A DNA stretch of 64,000 bases from Paraburkholderia elongata (GCF_013177735.1 NZ_WOEZ01000140.1:51282-115281); one strand, 5' to 3'; positions 53,000 to 62,513 are shown, counted from the first letter of the stretch. Notes: generated by a model from the sequence alone, not told the origin. Translations and numbers: made by a program.

Positions 53000-54929
53000 G
53001 ATAATTTTCCCCAAATTGAATGCGTTTCGCTTCTGCCTCACTCACTTTTTCCGCGACAGTGGTCCAGTCGATAGTCCCGGGTTTATCTACCTTGCCGAAC
53101 GTGCCGTAGTCGAAATACGTGTCGTGTCCGCTCGTCCACTCTGCCATCTTGATAAGGTCGAACCAGAATTCCCGGTCATCGAAGGAATCACAGAACCCGA
53201 CAGGCAGATCGTAAGCCGCTACCCGCTTCATGAATTCCGTATGTGACGGAAGCGCACTGTGATTGGTTGGTTCGGGTTTGTAGTCGCTAATACGGTCAAT
53301 CATTTCATCATGCGACTCCCGCTCGGTCCTTTTCCCGGTCGGGGTGTACACGTCGTCGCGGGTCACGTACTTTTCCGGCTGGTAGATCGACCTGTAATTC
53401 GGAAACGAAGAATCCAAGTAGTGCCCCGTGTTGGGGTTATTGATGTCCTGGACAAACCTGCCATATTCCGGTGCATCTTTACGGGAATTCTCGAATGTGC
53501 TCATGTCGTCCGCCGTCAGCGGATTCGGCACTTTCTCAGCATTGACGGTCACCATCTGGTTCGCATTCGGGACTGCCCATAAATACGGCAGGCCGAAATG
53601 TGCGCCACCGACCCGACGATTTCCGTTCCAGAAGTCGGTCGGCTTTGCCTCGGCCACAAGCTGGTCCTCCGGGATCGGTGGCAGCGTGCCAAACTTGCGC
53701 ACGCCAGGCTCGTCGCCAACCGGCGTACTGCGCGCGAGCATGCGCTGCTTGATGGTATCGCCAAGTTCTGCGAGTAGCTTGTCGTTCACACCCTGCCAGC
53801 CGATGCTCTGCAAGAGCGCCGCCCCCATCACGCGGTCATGCGGCGTGAAATAGACGTAGAGACGACCATGGTTGTCTCGTTCCGGCACACCATAATTCAG
53901 CTTCAGGTCGGGACGCCAGAAGTTCATACCCTGTGATGCACCGACATGCAACTGCTGCATCATCTCTTCGGTGTAGACCTGCTTGTCCTGCTTGATACGA
54001 TTCGCGACAGCACGGAACGTATTGACGCGAGCTTCGCCAGTGGGGCGCTCACCGCCGCAAGTCAGCGCATCGGTGGGCTTGTCCTCAAGTGCATACGGAG
54101 AATTCATCACGAACAGAGCATCAGGTGCGCGCTCCTTGCAGAGGAGGGTTGCGGCCATCGCAATCATCGTTCCCTGGCTGTGCGACATCAGCGTAATGGT
54201 GTCACGTGCGTATTCCTTACGGATTTTATCGACCAGTTTCGCGAGACGTTGCGCCGCATGGGAGTAATAGACGCGTGGCGGCGCACTCTGCAGCTGCCGA
54301 TCGACTTCCGTATTTAGGTGCTGCATGTCGAAGCCGTACACTGTGCGCGAGAAACCCTTTTCGCTCCATAGCTGCTGAAGGTTGTTGGTGCCGTTCTGGA
54401 ACGCACCGCCGCCCCAATACCACGGACCACCATCCATGGGACACTCCGGCGCCCAATAATCGTCACCTTCAAGGTTGCGCAATGGTACCTTCCACCGTTT
54501 CAGGTCATCGTAGTCGCCGCGATAGCCCCAATAGAAACGGATGACGGGAGAATTGCTAAATGTCTCTATCCGGCGCGGCCCTACGCGGTCGCCCCCTTCC
54601 GCCTTATCCGTGTATGAGTTTCGTACCAACATGGTTTCATCAGTTCGCCCAAGCCTGATATTTAGCCCTTCACACAAGGCCCCTTCTGCGAAGTCGTACC
54701 ACTCGCCCTCGGAGTTGACGCCATGCACGAAGATGATGACACCGGGCATGTGCGGCGGAACGCGCGCTTCGGCCCGCACCTGAAAACCCGCTGGCGACAT
54801 GTAGGACTCCCAGAACGGGCGTCCAAGGTGATCGCGCTGCATCGGCACCACGTTGGTCATAACATCGTGCTGATAGGGTTGCGGCTGTGCGTCGGACTGC
54901 GCGTCCGGCTGGTTGTTCTGCTCACCCAT
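52989..54929 (-). CDS. Type VI secretion lipase effector (Tle3-like, DUF3274)
   Basis: 646 residues, no signal peptide. An alpha/beta-hydrolase core: VPPHMPGVIIFVHGVNSEGEW, then the nucleophile elbow LMSHSQGT with Ser251 (SxSxG; the first Gly of GxSxG is Ser). The later half (about 380-620) is a DUF3274-like extension with RRVGGAHFGLPYLW and several Tyr/Trp-rich motifs. Tle3 proteins are periplasm-acting antibacterial phospholipases delivered by VgrG. It begins 4 bp after the vgrG stop codon and precedes the lipoprotein gene. Together with PAAR and the Tla3-like gene this reproduces the Pseudomonas vgrG2b-type module, in a different order. Confidence 0.82.
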   Translation of the reverse strand: MGEQNNQPDAQSDAQPQPYQHDVMTNVVPMQRDHLGRPFWESYMSPAGFQVRAEARVPPHMPGVIIFVHGVNSEGEWYDFAEGALCEGLNIRLGRTDETMLVRNSYTDKAEGGDRVGPRRIETFSNSPVIRFYWGYRGDYDDLKRWKVPLRNLEGDDYWAPECPMDGGPWYWGGGAFQNGTNNLQQLWSEKGFSRTVYGFDMQHLNTEVDRQLQSAPPRVYYSHAAQRLAKLVDKIRKEYARDTITLMSHSQGTMIAMAATLLCKERAPDALFVMNSPYALEDKPTDALTCGGERPTGEARVNTFRAVANRIKQDKQVYTEEMMQQLHVGASQGMNFWRPDLKLNYGVPERDNHGRLYVYFTPHDRVMGAALLQSIGWQGVNDKLLAELGDTIKQRMLARSTPVGDEPGVRKFGTLPPIPEDQLVAEAKPTDFWNGNRRVGGAHFGLPYLWAVPNANQMVTVNAEKVPNPLTADDMSTFENSRKDAPEYGRFVQDINNPNTGHYLDSSFPNYRSIYQPEKYVTRDDVYTPTGKRTERESHDEMIDRISDYKPEPTNHSALPSHTEFMKRVAAYDLPVGFCDSFDDREFWFDLIKMAEWTSGHDTYFDYGTFGKVDKPGTIDWTTVAEKVSEAEAKRIQFGENYRGS

Positions 54930-54933
54930 TGAA

Positions 54934-57417
54934 TCAGGTCCTCTTGATTTTCGAAAGCAACAACTTGATACCCCGCGCGATATCGTTCTGCGTCAGCGAC
55001 GTTTCGCCCTTATCGTTCGTGACGCCTTCCACGATGCGGCCGTCTGCCGTCTGAACCTTGTACGGACGATTTGCGAGCGGGCGTCCGGTGACATGGTCAC
55101 TGAGAATGAACCGTTCATCGCTGGGAGCGTCGGTCTGGTTGAACTTCGGCAGCGGTAGCGACACGGCGCCAGCCCCCGCCTTGTCGATATCGGGGACCTT
55201 GATGATGAGGTCTCCCGCGCCGCCGATTTCGACGTTATCGCCCTGAATCTTGATATACGCCGTACCGCCACCGCTCAGGACAATCCCGTTCGCAGCGTTG
55301 GCGGTCAGTGTTCCCGCCACGCTGGAAAGCTGCATGTTCAGTTGTGAGACAAGCTCCATCGCATCCGCCTGGGCCTGAATCTGGACCTTTCCACGCATCG
55401 CAAGCAGGCGGATTCCCGCGCGCTGCGCGAACACGGAAACGGCCTCGACCGCCGCAAGAGCAATGTTCTTCAGCGCACTTACGTTAAACCCGGATGAGGT
55501 CGCAAAACTTGTGTCCTTGCCCGACGACACCATGAAGCGACTGGGCGTCGCCATGCCGATGCCGCGCGGGGCTGACAGTGCAATAACAGCCTCTTTCAGG
55601 CCCACCAGTTCATTCTTCAACCACTCGTTCTCAGCTTTCAGGTCAGCAATTTCGGCCTTAGCCATCGCGCCTGCGTTGGCAAGCCCTTGCGCCTGCGCCT
55701 GGGTCACGTTGAACTGGCTCGACATCGCGTCCATGTCGGTCAACGGGCCGCGCGCCTTCTCCTGCATGTAGGTTGACACCAGCATGCCGCCACCAGCACG
55801 CAGATGGCCCTTCATGTCCGTACGCAGTTCGTAACCCGCGCCCCGTTCCTCGTTCTCGCGATCTACGGCGTGACCCAGGCTGAGCTGCGTCTTGCCGTGC
55901 TCGGTTGCGAGCTTGATGTGCTCGCGGCCTGCGCGGTCCTCGAACTGGAGCGTGTTGTTCATGCGCGTGCGCAACGTATTGCGCGTGGCCCACGGATAGG
56001 CTGAATTGACTGGATCGGTATCCTGCGCGGTGTGCAGTACCTGACTGATGAAGGGAAGGTCCGGGCAGCCCCACAGGAAGCCCACGGTCACGATCGTCCC
56101 TTCGACCAGACCGAAATGGAAACCGGTTTGTCCTGCGCCCGCGAACGGCTTCGCCAGTCGCATCGGGCAGCTTTCCAGTCCGGGGGTGCGCTTATCCTGA
56201 TCCGCGTGGATGTGCACGATATATGAGCCCTGCGCGTCCAGATACGGGTCCTTGTACCCGCCCGGCGAGGCAATGGTGCCGGTGATGACGCCCTCGATCC
56301 TGGGCCACGTATGTTCCAGCAAAGACAGCCGGTACAGCCGGTCGGACGGAATCGCGGTGAACTCGACGCGGTAAGGCTGCTTGCGCGATGCACTGCATTT
56401 CACCCGTACAGTGACCAGCCCGTACTCAGCGTCGGGCAGTTTCCGGTTCGAGAACTTGAGGACGCAGCTGGGCGCGAGGTCCAGCATGTTGCAGGTGCCG
56501 CGATACACCACCTGTGCAGCCACGGCCGCCTCGCGCCGCAGCAGTGCTTCCGCCCCCGCCTCATCCTGGCTCAGGTCCGGTGTGCCCCATGTATAAGCCT
56601 CGCCATAGGTGGTGCGATCCCCAGTGATCGGGCAGACGGCTTCGATCGGTTCGGATACCGGACGCTCGGTGCTGAACGTGCGCACCTTATAGCTCGTCGG
56701 CAAGGTCGTCGCGTCCATTTCAAGAGAATCGACCGATTCCGTCCCTGAGCTTTCGAGGCCGCTGAACTGGCGATAAGGCACGGTCAGGTTCGGGTTACGG
56801 CGGTAGTGCGTGAAGTCGTCACCAAACCGCACGTTTTCGCAGCGCTCGCCCTCTTCGCAGACAAACCAGATACCGGAGCGGCGGCATAGCCGCGTGATGA
56901 AGGTCAGGTCGTCTTCGCCCCATTGCATCACGAAACTACGCTTGCGATAGGTGCGGTACAGGTTGAACTCGAAGCTGCCGTGGATCCTGTCGAAGCCGTG
57001 TTCGCGCAGTATCTGCTCAATGATTTCCGGGAAACTCTTCTCAAGGAAGAACCGGCACTTCGGCGTGTTGCGCAGGAGCGCCAGGCGCGAATCCAGCACA
57101 ACCTCATAGGTGGTTTCGTCCCGGCTGCTGCCCCGCTGGCTGAAGCCTGTGATGACTCCCTGCACACGCCGTTCGGGTTCCGGCTTGAGCGTCATGAGCG
57201 GGTTGAATGGCGGCTGGATCACGAACGCCGCAGGCTTGTTCAGGTAGTCGGTGCGCGACAGGTCCGGCTGCGGATGCGTGAACCGGATCTGATACCGGGT
57301 AGGCTCCCCGATGGCCCGCTCACCCTCAAAGGAAAAGATATCGGCCAGCTCGGCGCTACTGGCCTGTGGCATGTCGAGACGGTAGTGCCGGTGCCTGGAA
57401 CCAGTTTTTTGACTCAA
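54934..57417 (-). CDS. vgrG: Type VI secretion spike protein VgrG with TTR-like C-terminal extension
   Basis: 827 residues. N-terminal gp27-like region (EGERAIGEPTRYQIRFTHPQP, FRIQWGEDDLTFITRLCRRSGIWFVCEE-type; seen as WGEDDLTFITRLCRRSGIWF). Gp5-like OB-fold (GYKDPYLDAQGSYIVHIHAD, VEGTIVTVGFLWGCPDLPF) and DUF2345 (GGGMLVSTYMQEKARGPLTD, KAEIADLKAENEWLKNEL). A beta-helix end reads GGGTAYIKIQGDNVEIGG. The last 90 residues include SDHVTGRPLANRPYKVQTAD and GETSLTQNDIARG, a transthyretin-like extension that in other VgrGs docks lipase effectors. Orphan vgrG: no tss core gene is in the window. First gene of the island. Confidence 0.93.
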   Translation of the reverse strand: MSQKTGSRHRHYRLDMPQASSAELADIFSFEGERAIGEPTRYQIRFTHPQPDLSRTDYLNKPAAFVIQPPFNPLMTLKPEPERRVQGVITGFSQRGSSRDETTYEVVLDSRLALLRNTPKCRFFLEKSFPEIIEQILREHGFDRIHGSFEFNLYRTYRKRSFVMQWGEDDLTFITRLCRRSGIWFVCEEGERCENVRFGDDFTHYRRNPNLTVPYRQFSGLESSGTESVDSLEMDATTLPTSYKVRTFSTERPVSEPIEAVCPITGDRTTYGEAYTWGTPDLSQDEAGAEALLRREAAVAAQVVYRGTCNMLDLAPSCVLKFSNRKLPDAEYGLVTVRVKCSASRKQPYRVEFTAIPSDRLYRLSLLEHTWPRIEGVITGTIASPGGYKDPYLDAQGSYIVHIHADQDKRTPGLESCPMRLAKPFAGAGQTGFHFGLVEGTIVTVGFLWGCPDLPFISQVLHTAQDTDPVNSAYPWATRNTLRTRMNNTLQFEDRAGREHIKLATEHGKTQLSLGHAVDRENEERGAGYELRTDMKGHLRAGGGMLVSTYMQEKARGPLTDMDAMSSQFNVTQAQAQGLANAGAMAKAEIADLKAENEWLKNELVGLKEAVIALSAPRGIGMATPSRFMVSSGKDTSFATSSGFNVSALKNIALAAVEAVSVFAQRAGIRLLAMRGKVQIQAQADAMELVSQLNMQLSSVAGTLTANAANGIVLSGGGTAYIKIQGDNVEIGGAGDLIIKVPDIDKAGAGAVSLPLPKFNQTDAPSDERFILSDHVTGRPLANRPYKVQTADGRIVEGVTNDKGETSLTQNDIARGIKLLLSKIKRT

Positions 57418-57749
57418 GCCCCCTCCTGTTAGAGATTCACGGGATACCCCGGCAAAAACTCTAGTGGACTTTGGGACCGAATCAAATAGGACAGTCTCAG
57501 AATGATGTCATTTTTTGTCAACGCAATTCATTTAGTATTGCAAACTGTTAAAGAGATAACTAAATCGCATACTATTGCAGCGTCGTCGTGGACGTCCCCA
57601 AAGAACATGCTTCTATCTTCCCTTCATCCTCCTGGCGGAGTGCAGCGGGCAATCCGTTCATGACCACTGCCGAGCGCGCCGCCGCTCCGCTGCTGCCGAA
57701 TCTGCATGCCCGCCGGCCGGGCGCGCCTGGTCAGCGGCCTGTACAAGTC
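57418..57749. other. Island boundary between vgrG and MFS genes
   Basis: 332 bp. The stretch 57465-57590 is markedly AT-rich (TCATTTTTTGTCAACGC, TTAGTATTGCAAACTG) and should contain the vgrG promoter. It is followed by the methyltransferase fragment at 57632-57734. There is no integrase, transposase or tRNA here. Confidence 0.5.
57632..57734 (+). pseudogene. Methyltransferase gene fragment (direct repeat copy B)
   Basis: 103 bp homologous to codons about 155-188 of the methyltransferase at 47878. In frame it reads NPFMTTAERAAAPLLPNL.ARR. Both ends are abrupt. It lacks start, motif I and the rest of the gene, so it is a remnant. It is not coding on its own and lies at the far edge of the T6SS island. 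Confidence 0.8.
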
Positions 57750-59078
57750 TTAGATGCGCTGCGCTTCCTTCGGCACGCCAAGCAGCAAGGCCACACCGCT
57801 GACGAACAGCAACGCTGTCAGCACAAACAACGCATTGTCCATGCTGCCGGTGTGCGTCTTGATCAGACCGATCACCCACGGGCTGACAATCCCGCTCGTA
57901 ATGCCGATGCTGCTGATCAGCGCAATCCCGGCCGCCGCCGCCGCGCCGGACAGATAACCCGATGGCACAGTCCAGAAAATCGGCAACGCGGCAAAAATCA
58001 GCACGGCAGCCACCGAGAGGATCGCGAGCATCGCCGGGAAGCTGCTCAGATGCAGCGTTAGCAAAGAAAGCGCAATGCCGCCGCCGATCGTGCAAACCGC
58101 AAAGTGCCGGCGTCGTTCGCCACGGCGATCCGAGTTGCGCGCAATCAGAATCAGGCCCACTGCGCCGACCGCATTCGGAATCACGGTGTACAGGCTGATC
58201 GCCAGCACATCGTGAACGCCGAAGTCGCGAATCATCAGCGGCATCCAGAAGTTCAGCGTCAACGACGCGCAGGTGAGCGAGAAATAGATGAACGCGAACA
58301 GATAGACCCGTGGGTTACGCAGCGCTTGCATGACGGAACGCGACGAATGCGCGTCCGACGAAACGGGGCGATCTTCATCGCGCTGCGCAATCAGTTTCGC
58401 CTTCTCTGCGGCGTTGAGCCACGTTGCGTGTTGCGGACCGTCAACCAGATAAAACGCCGCGAGCAGGCCGAGCACGATGGCCGGTGCACCTTCGATCACG
58501 AACATCCACTGCCAGCCGAACAGCCCCATCACGCCGCCCATATCGCGCATGATCCAGCCGGACACCAGACCGCCGAGCACGCCCGCCACCGCGACGCCCG
58601 CGAAGAAAATCGACAACACAGCTGCGCGCCGCCGCGCCGGGTACCAGTAGGTCAGATACAGCACGATGCCGGGGAAGAACCCCGCTTCGAACACGCCGAG
58701 CATGAAACGCAGCACGTAGAAGTGCGTGGGCTTCGACACCAGCATCATGCCAACCGATGCAATGCCCCACAGCAGCATGATCCGCGTGAAGGTGCGGCGC
58801 GCGCCGAAGCGCGCCAGCAGCATATTGCTCGGCACTTCGCACAGCACGTAGCCGATATAAAAGACCGCCGCACCGAGACCGTACATCGCGTCGCTGAAAC
58901 CCAGGTCGTGCTTCATCTGCAACTGCGCGAAGCCGATATTGATGCGGTCGAGAAACGACACCACGTAACACAGGAACAGAAACGGAATAATCCGCTTCGA
59001 GACCTTGCGATATAACAGGTCGTCGTGCACAGCAGCGGATGCGCCCGGCGCGAGCGTGGGGGCGAGGGATTGGCTCAT
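57750..59078 (-). CDS. MFS transporter, anion:cation symporter type (aromatic acid-like)
   Basis: 442 residues from the ATG at 59078 with GGAGAC; the longer frame to 59342 is unlikely. Twelve membrane segments. Start of TM1: IIPFLFLCYVVSFLDRINIGFAQLQMKHDLGF (ACS-type signature RINIGFA). ARFGARRTFTRIM (motif A) and GWQWMFVIEGAPAIVLG also fit. This family carries phthalate, 4-hydroxyphenylacetate, tartrate and related acids. It lies at the 3' end of the catabolic gene cluster, presumably importing its substrate. Confidence 0.88.
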   Translation of the reverse strand: MSQSLAPTLAPGASAAVHDDLLYRKVSKRIIPFLFLCYVVSFLDRINIGFAQLQMKHDLGFSDAMYGLGAAVFYIGYVLCEVPSNMLLARFGARRTFTRIMLLWGIASVGMMLVSKPTHFYVLRFMLGVFEAGFFPGIVLYLTYWYPARRRAAVLSIFFAGVAVAGVLGGLVSGWIMRDMGGVMGLFGWQWMFVIEGAPAIVLGLLAAFYLVDGPQHATWLNAAEKAKLIAQRDEDRPVSSDAHSSRSVMQALRNPRVYLFAFIYFSLTCASLTLNFWMPLMIRDFGVHDVLAISLYTVIPNAVGAVGLILIARNSDRRGERRRHFAVCTIGGGIALSLLTLHLSSFPAMLAILSVAAVLIFAALPIFWTVPSGYLSGAAAAAGIALISSIGITSGIVSPWVIGLIKTHTGSMDNALFVLTALLFVSGVALLLGVPKEAQRI

Positions 59079-59298
59079 CAGTGTCTCCAAACGTGAGGGT
59101 CCAACGGACCCGCTGGGTCCGGCGTCTTGATGCGCCGCGTTTCGGTTTTCTACTGAGACGGCATGCGGCGGTATAGGTGCGCCGCGCGCCGTGGTGGATT
59201 GCGCGTGGCTCGAACGGCCACGCGCGTACAGCGATTCATCGTTACTGCTCGTACTGCTCGTGCTATTCGTGCGGTTTGGACCCGCTTGTCCTGTTTGG

Positions 59299-59535
59299 TC
59301 AGGCGGCCAGCGGATGCGTCTGTGCGCCTTGCACCGAAGCATCGGTCACGCCTTCACGTGCGTGCCGCATCGCCTCGAGCAGCGTCTCGTGATCGCCGAT
59401 ATGGTTGGCGAGCAACAGGATCAGTTGCGCATTGGCCGACTGACTCTGCGCATCGTCCAGATCGCGATGCATGTCGATCAGCGCCTCGTAGAAATCGTCG
59501 GGGCGGGCGAGATTGGGTTGCGTGTTCAATGCCAT
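59299..59535 (-). CDS. DUF2783 protein
   Basis: 78 residues. Mostly helical (PDDFYEALIDMHRDLDDAQSQ, AQLILLLANHIGDHETLLEAM). Matches DUF2783, a small protein family nearly always next to an FAD-dependent aromatic hydroxylase, as here (51-bp gap). Possibly a stability or assembly partner; no catalytic residues visible. GGAG lies upstream of the ATG at 59535. Confidence 0.82.
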   Translation of the reverse strand: MALNTQPNLARPDDFYEALIDMHRDLDDAQSQSANAQLILLLANHIGDHETLLEAMRHAREGVTDASVQGAQTHPLAA

Positions 59536-59585
59536 AACTGTCTCCTGCTATTTTCTTTTGCCGATGTGCTGCGTGTGCCCTGCCC

Positions 59586-61295
59586 TCAGGCCGTGCCTTC
59601 CACGCACAACGCGCGCTTCAATGCACCATCCACAAAGCTCACGTCGAGTTGCCGCCGGCGCGCGCAGACATGCTGGTCCGGGCGGAGCAAATAGAACGTG
59701 CCGGGTTTGCCGTCGTAACGAGCGGCTGCAAGACCGTCGACGTCGTGCACCACCTTTACACCCGAGGTCGCCGCGACCTGCGCATCGCCACTCATCACCA
59801 CGACGAGCTTCAGCGGAATCGGCCCGCTCCGCAATGCATCCAGCGCAGCTTGCGTCGCCTGATCGATACCTTGCGAGCTGCAGAACAACACGCCCGTGAA
59901 CTGCTGACCGAGTTGCTGTAACAGCCACGCCGGTTGCCCCGCTGCATGAACTGGCGCATCGAGGCATGATGCCCCCGGCACCATCAGACCTTCGAAGCTA
60001 TCGCTGTCCGATGTATTCAGCGGGGAATCGCGCAACACCGCCGGCACGGACAAGCGGCCGCTATTCGTCAACTGCCGCGCAAACGGGTGATGCCGCGCGA
60101 GCTTCAGCACAGCATCGCGGAACACGCGGCTAACCGGGCTCTTCGGCGTAATGAAATCGGTCGAGCGCGTGGAGTTGCGAATGTTTTCGTCGGCGGCGAA
60201 TTCGCGCTCGCTTGCATACGTGTCGAGCAAGGTGTCGGACGCTTTGCCTTCGAGCACCATCGCCAGTTTCCATGCGAGGTTTTCCGCGTCCTGCACGCCG
60301 CTATTCGCACCGCGCGCGCCGAACGGCGACACGCCATGCGCGGAATCGCCCGCGAACAACACGTTGCCATGCCGGAAGCGTTCCATGCGCAAACACGAAA
60401 ACGTATAGACGCTGACCCATTCCAGCTCAAACTCCGCATCCGGTCCGAGCAACGCACGCACGCGCGGGATCACACGTTCCGGCGTTTTTTCCAGCACCGG
60501 ATCGGCGTCCCAGCCCAACTGGAAATCGATCCGCCACACGTTATCCGGCTGACGATGCAACAGCACCGATTGATTCGGATGGAACGGCGGATCGAACCAG
60601 AACCAACGCTCGGTCGGAAACTCCGCTTCCATTTTCACGTCGGCAATCAGGAAGCGGTCTTTGAACGTGACGCCTTTGCTGTCGAGTCCCATCAGATTGC
60701 GCATCGGACTGCGCGAGCCGTCGGCGGCCACCACAAAGCGGCCGCATAACGGGTACTGACCGTTGGGCGTGTCGACGGTCAGCGTCACGCTGGCGTCTTG
60801 CGTACCAGGCGTGCCGTTCTGCTGCACGCCGACCACTTTGCTCTTCCAGCGGATCTCGAGATTCGGCATCTCCTGCGCGCGTTCGAGCAGAAAGCCTTCG
60901 ACGTAGTACTGCTGCAGGTTGATGAACGCGGGCCGATGGTGGCCCGCTTCCGGCTGCAGATTAAACGTGTACACCAGTTCATCTTTCAGGAACACCTTGC
61001 CGACATTCCAGCTGATGCCCTTGTCCACCATGCGCTGCCCGCAGCCGAGCCGGTCGAAGATATCGAGCGAGCGCTTCGAGAAGCAGATCGCCCGCGAACC
61101 TGTGGATAACGAACAATCGTCGTCGACCAGGACGACCGGCACGCCCTGCTGCGCGATATCGATCGCGGTAGCAAGGCCCACCGGCCCCGCGCCGACCACG
61201 ATCACGGGATAGGGTGCCTGATCCGCTCCGCTTTGCCCGCTCTGTTCGCGGCACGGCTGATACTCGAACGACAGCGTCTGGTAGTTGATGCTCAT
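59586..61295 (-). CDS. FAD-dependent aromatic monooxygenase
   Basis: 569 residues from the ATG at 61295 with GGAG; an upstream frame overlaps the MBL gene and is not real. FAD_binding_3 features: the GAGPVGLATAIDIAQQG dinucleotide fold near residue 35, the GSRAICFSKRSLDIFDRLG segment, the DG motif (FVVAADGSRSPMRNL) and FAGDSAHGVSPFGARGANSG (GD motif). A C-terminal thioredoxin-like domain (from about 440) is typical of phenol and 3-hydroxybenzoate hydroxylases. Predicted to hydroxylate an aromatic acid using NAD(P)H. It lies between the MBL-fold gene (70-bp gap) and DUF2783. Exact substrate unknown. Confidence 0.88.
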   Translation of the reverse strand: MSINYQTLSFEYQPCREQSGQSGADQAPYPVIVVGAGPVGLATAIDIAQQGVPVVLVDDDCSLSTGSRAICFSKRSLDIFDRLGCGQRMVDKGISWNVGKVFLKDELVYTFNLQPEAGHHRPAFINLQQYYVEGFLLERAQEMPNLEIRWKSKVVGVQQNGTPGTQDASVTLTVDTPNGQYPLCGRFVVAADGSRSPMRNLMGLDSKGVTFKDRFLIADVKMEAEFPTERWFWFDPPFHPNQSVLLHRQPDNVWRIDFQLGWDADPVLEKTPERVIPRVRALLGPDAEFELEWVSVYTFSCLRMERFRHGNVLFAGDSAHGVSPFGARGANSGVQDAENLAWKLAMVLEGKASDTLLDTYASEREFAADENIRNSTRSTDFITPKSPVSRVFRDAVLKLARHHPFARQLTNSGRLSVPAVLRDSPLNTSDSDSFEGLMVPGASCLDAPVHAAGQPAWLLQQLGQQFTGVLFCSSQGIDQATQAALDALRSGPIPLKLVVVMSGDAQVAATSGVKVVHDVDGLAAARYDGKPGTFYLLRPDQHVCARRRQLDVSFVDGALKRALCVEGTA

Positions 61296-61365
61296 CTTGT
61301 GTCTCCGTCCTTCTCTGCTCTGCTTGACGCTTTCCGGCGTTTCTATGCGGTTATCCGGCTTGCAA

Positions 61366-62325
61366 TCAGGCTTGCAGCGCGTCCCACATTTCCTTGTCGC
61401 GCCGCGCGGTCCAGATGCGCGGATGCGTGATGCCGCTCGCTTCGTCGAAGGCACGCGAAACGTCGAACGGCAGGCAGTGCTCATAGATGAAGACGTGGCC
61501 GAACTTCGGGTCCATCGCCTTGCGCGTGTGCGCCATCGCGGCCTTCAGATCGAGCTTCTGTTCGACGGCTTCGCGGCCTTGCTGCAGCAACGTGGTGACG
61601 AAGTCTTTCGTGTAATCGAGGCCCTTGTTGACGTCTTCCGGCGTGGTCAATGCAGGACCGCGGCCCGGCACCAGCTTCTCAGCCTTCAGCGCACGCAGTG
61701 CTTCGAGCGTGGCCGGCCATTGTTCGAGTTGAGCATCGCCGCAATAGCAGGCAGCGTCGTATTCGACCAGGTCGCCGGAGAACAACACCTTCTGCGACGG
61801 CAGCCACACCACCGTATCGCCCTTCGTGTGACCGGCGCCCAGATGCGCGATACGCACTTCGAGCTTGCCGAGGAACAGCGTCATTTCTTTTTCGAACACG
61901 AGCGTCGGCCACGTCAGGCCCGGCACCGTTTCGACACCGGCGAACAAGCGCGGGAAGCGTTCGATTTCCGACTTCATGTCCGCTTCGCCGCGTTCGACGA
62001 TCATCTCGTACGTGCCACGGCTCGCGATCACCTGCTGCGCGCCTTCTGCGAAATACGCAGACGCGCCAAGCACGCGCACTGCGTGGTAGTGCGACAGCAC
62101 GACGTATTTGATCGGTTTGTCGGTGACGCTGCGAATCTTCGCGATGAGGTCTTGCGCCATGGCCGGCGTGGCGGTGGTGTCGACGATCAGCACGCCGTCG
62201 TCGCCGATGATCACGCCCGAGTTCGGATCGCCTTCAGCGGTGTACGCGTAGGCGTTCTCGGACAGCTTGGTCCACGTGACTTTCTTGACTTCCAGGTCGG
62301 CCTGGGATGCGAATGCCTTTGCCAT
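61366..62325 (-). CDS. MBL-fold hydrolase-like protein with altered metal motif
   Basis: 319 residues from the ATG at 62325 with GGGAGA. Metallo-beta-lactamase fold: NSGVIIGDDGVLIVDTTATP, GAGHTKGDTVVWLP, VLFSGDLVEYDAACYCGDA. The usual HxHxDH motif is replaced by SHYHAVR: the Asp and third His are missing, though H..H, GH and SGD remain. It may bind one metal or none. Hydrolytic activity on a catabolic ester or lactone is the expected role but is uncertain. First gene of the unit mbl-FAD-DUF2783-MFS, divergent from the IclR pair. Confidence 0.85.
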   Translation of the reverse strand: MAKAFASQADLEVKKVTWTKLSENAYAYTAEGDPNSGVIIGDDGVLIVDTTATPAMAQDLIAKIRSVTDKPIKYVVLSHYHAVRVLGASAYFAEGAQQVIASRGTYEMIVERGEADMKSEIERFPRLFAGVETVPGLTWPTLVFEKEMTLFLGKLEVRIAHLGAGHTKGDTVVWLPSQKVLFSGDLVEYDAACYCGDAQLEQWPATLEALRALKAEKLVPGRGPALTTPEDVNKGLDYTKDFVTTLLQQGREAVEQKLDLKAAMAHTRKAMDPKFGHVFIYEHCLPFDVSRAFDEASGITHPRIWTARRDKEMWDALQA

Positions 62326-62493
62326 GCTTGTCTCCCTCAAAAGTTGGACGTGAGGCGAGACGGCCGGCTGCGCGCTCAGATTTCAGATGCGCGGGCTGAC
62401 GGTATTGGAGCTTGTCTCGCCCCGTTTTGACTCTGTGACTGCACCGGTATGTCGGGGTGAATGCATCTTATGGTCGGGCCAGTTTATTTGTCA

Positions 62494-62513
62494 ATAGCGA
62501 AATGTATCGCTAT
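62494..62513. promoter_or_regulatory. Palindromic operator between the mbl and IclR genes
   Basis: ATAGCGA (62494-62500) and TCGCTAT (62507-62513) make a perfect 7-bp inverted repeat with a 6-bp spacer. It lies in an AT-rich part of the divergent region, 169 bp upstream of the MBL start and 98 bp upstream of the IclR start. This is consistent with an IclR-family operator. Confidence 0.55.

Noticed and set aside
48339..57734. Insertion sequence or integrase-mediated island
   Set aside because: No transposase, integrase, tRNA or target-site duplication was recognised at either boundary; only the methyltransferase repeat is seen.
58104..59015. 303-codon plus-strand frame
   Set aside because: His/Arg-rich antisense shadow of the MFS transporter gene.
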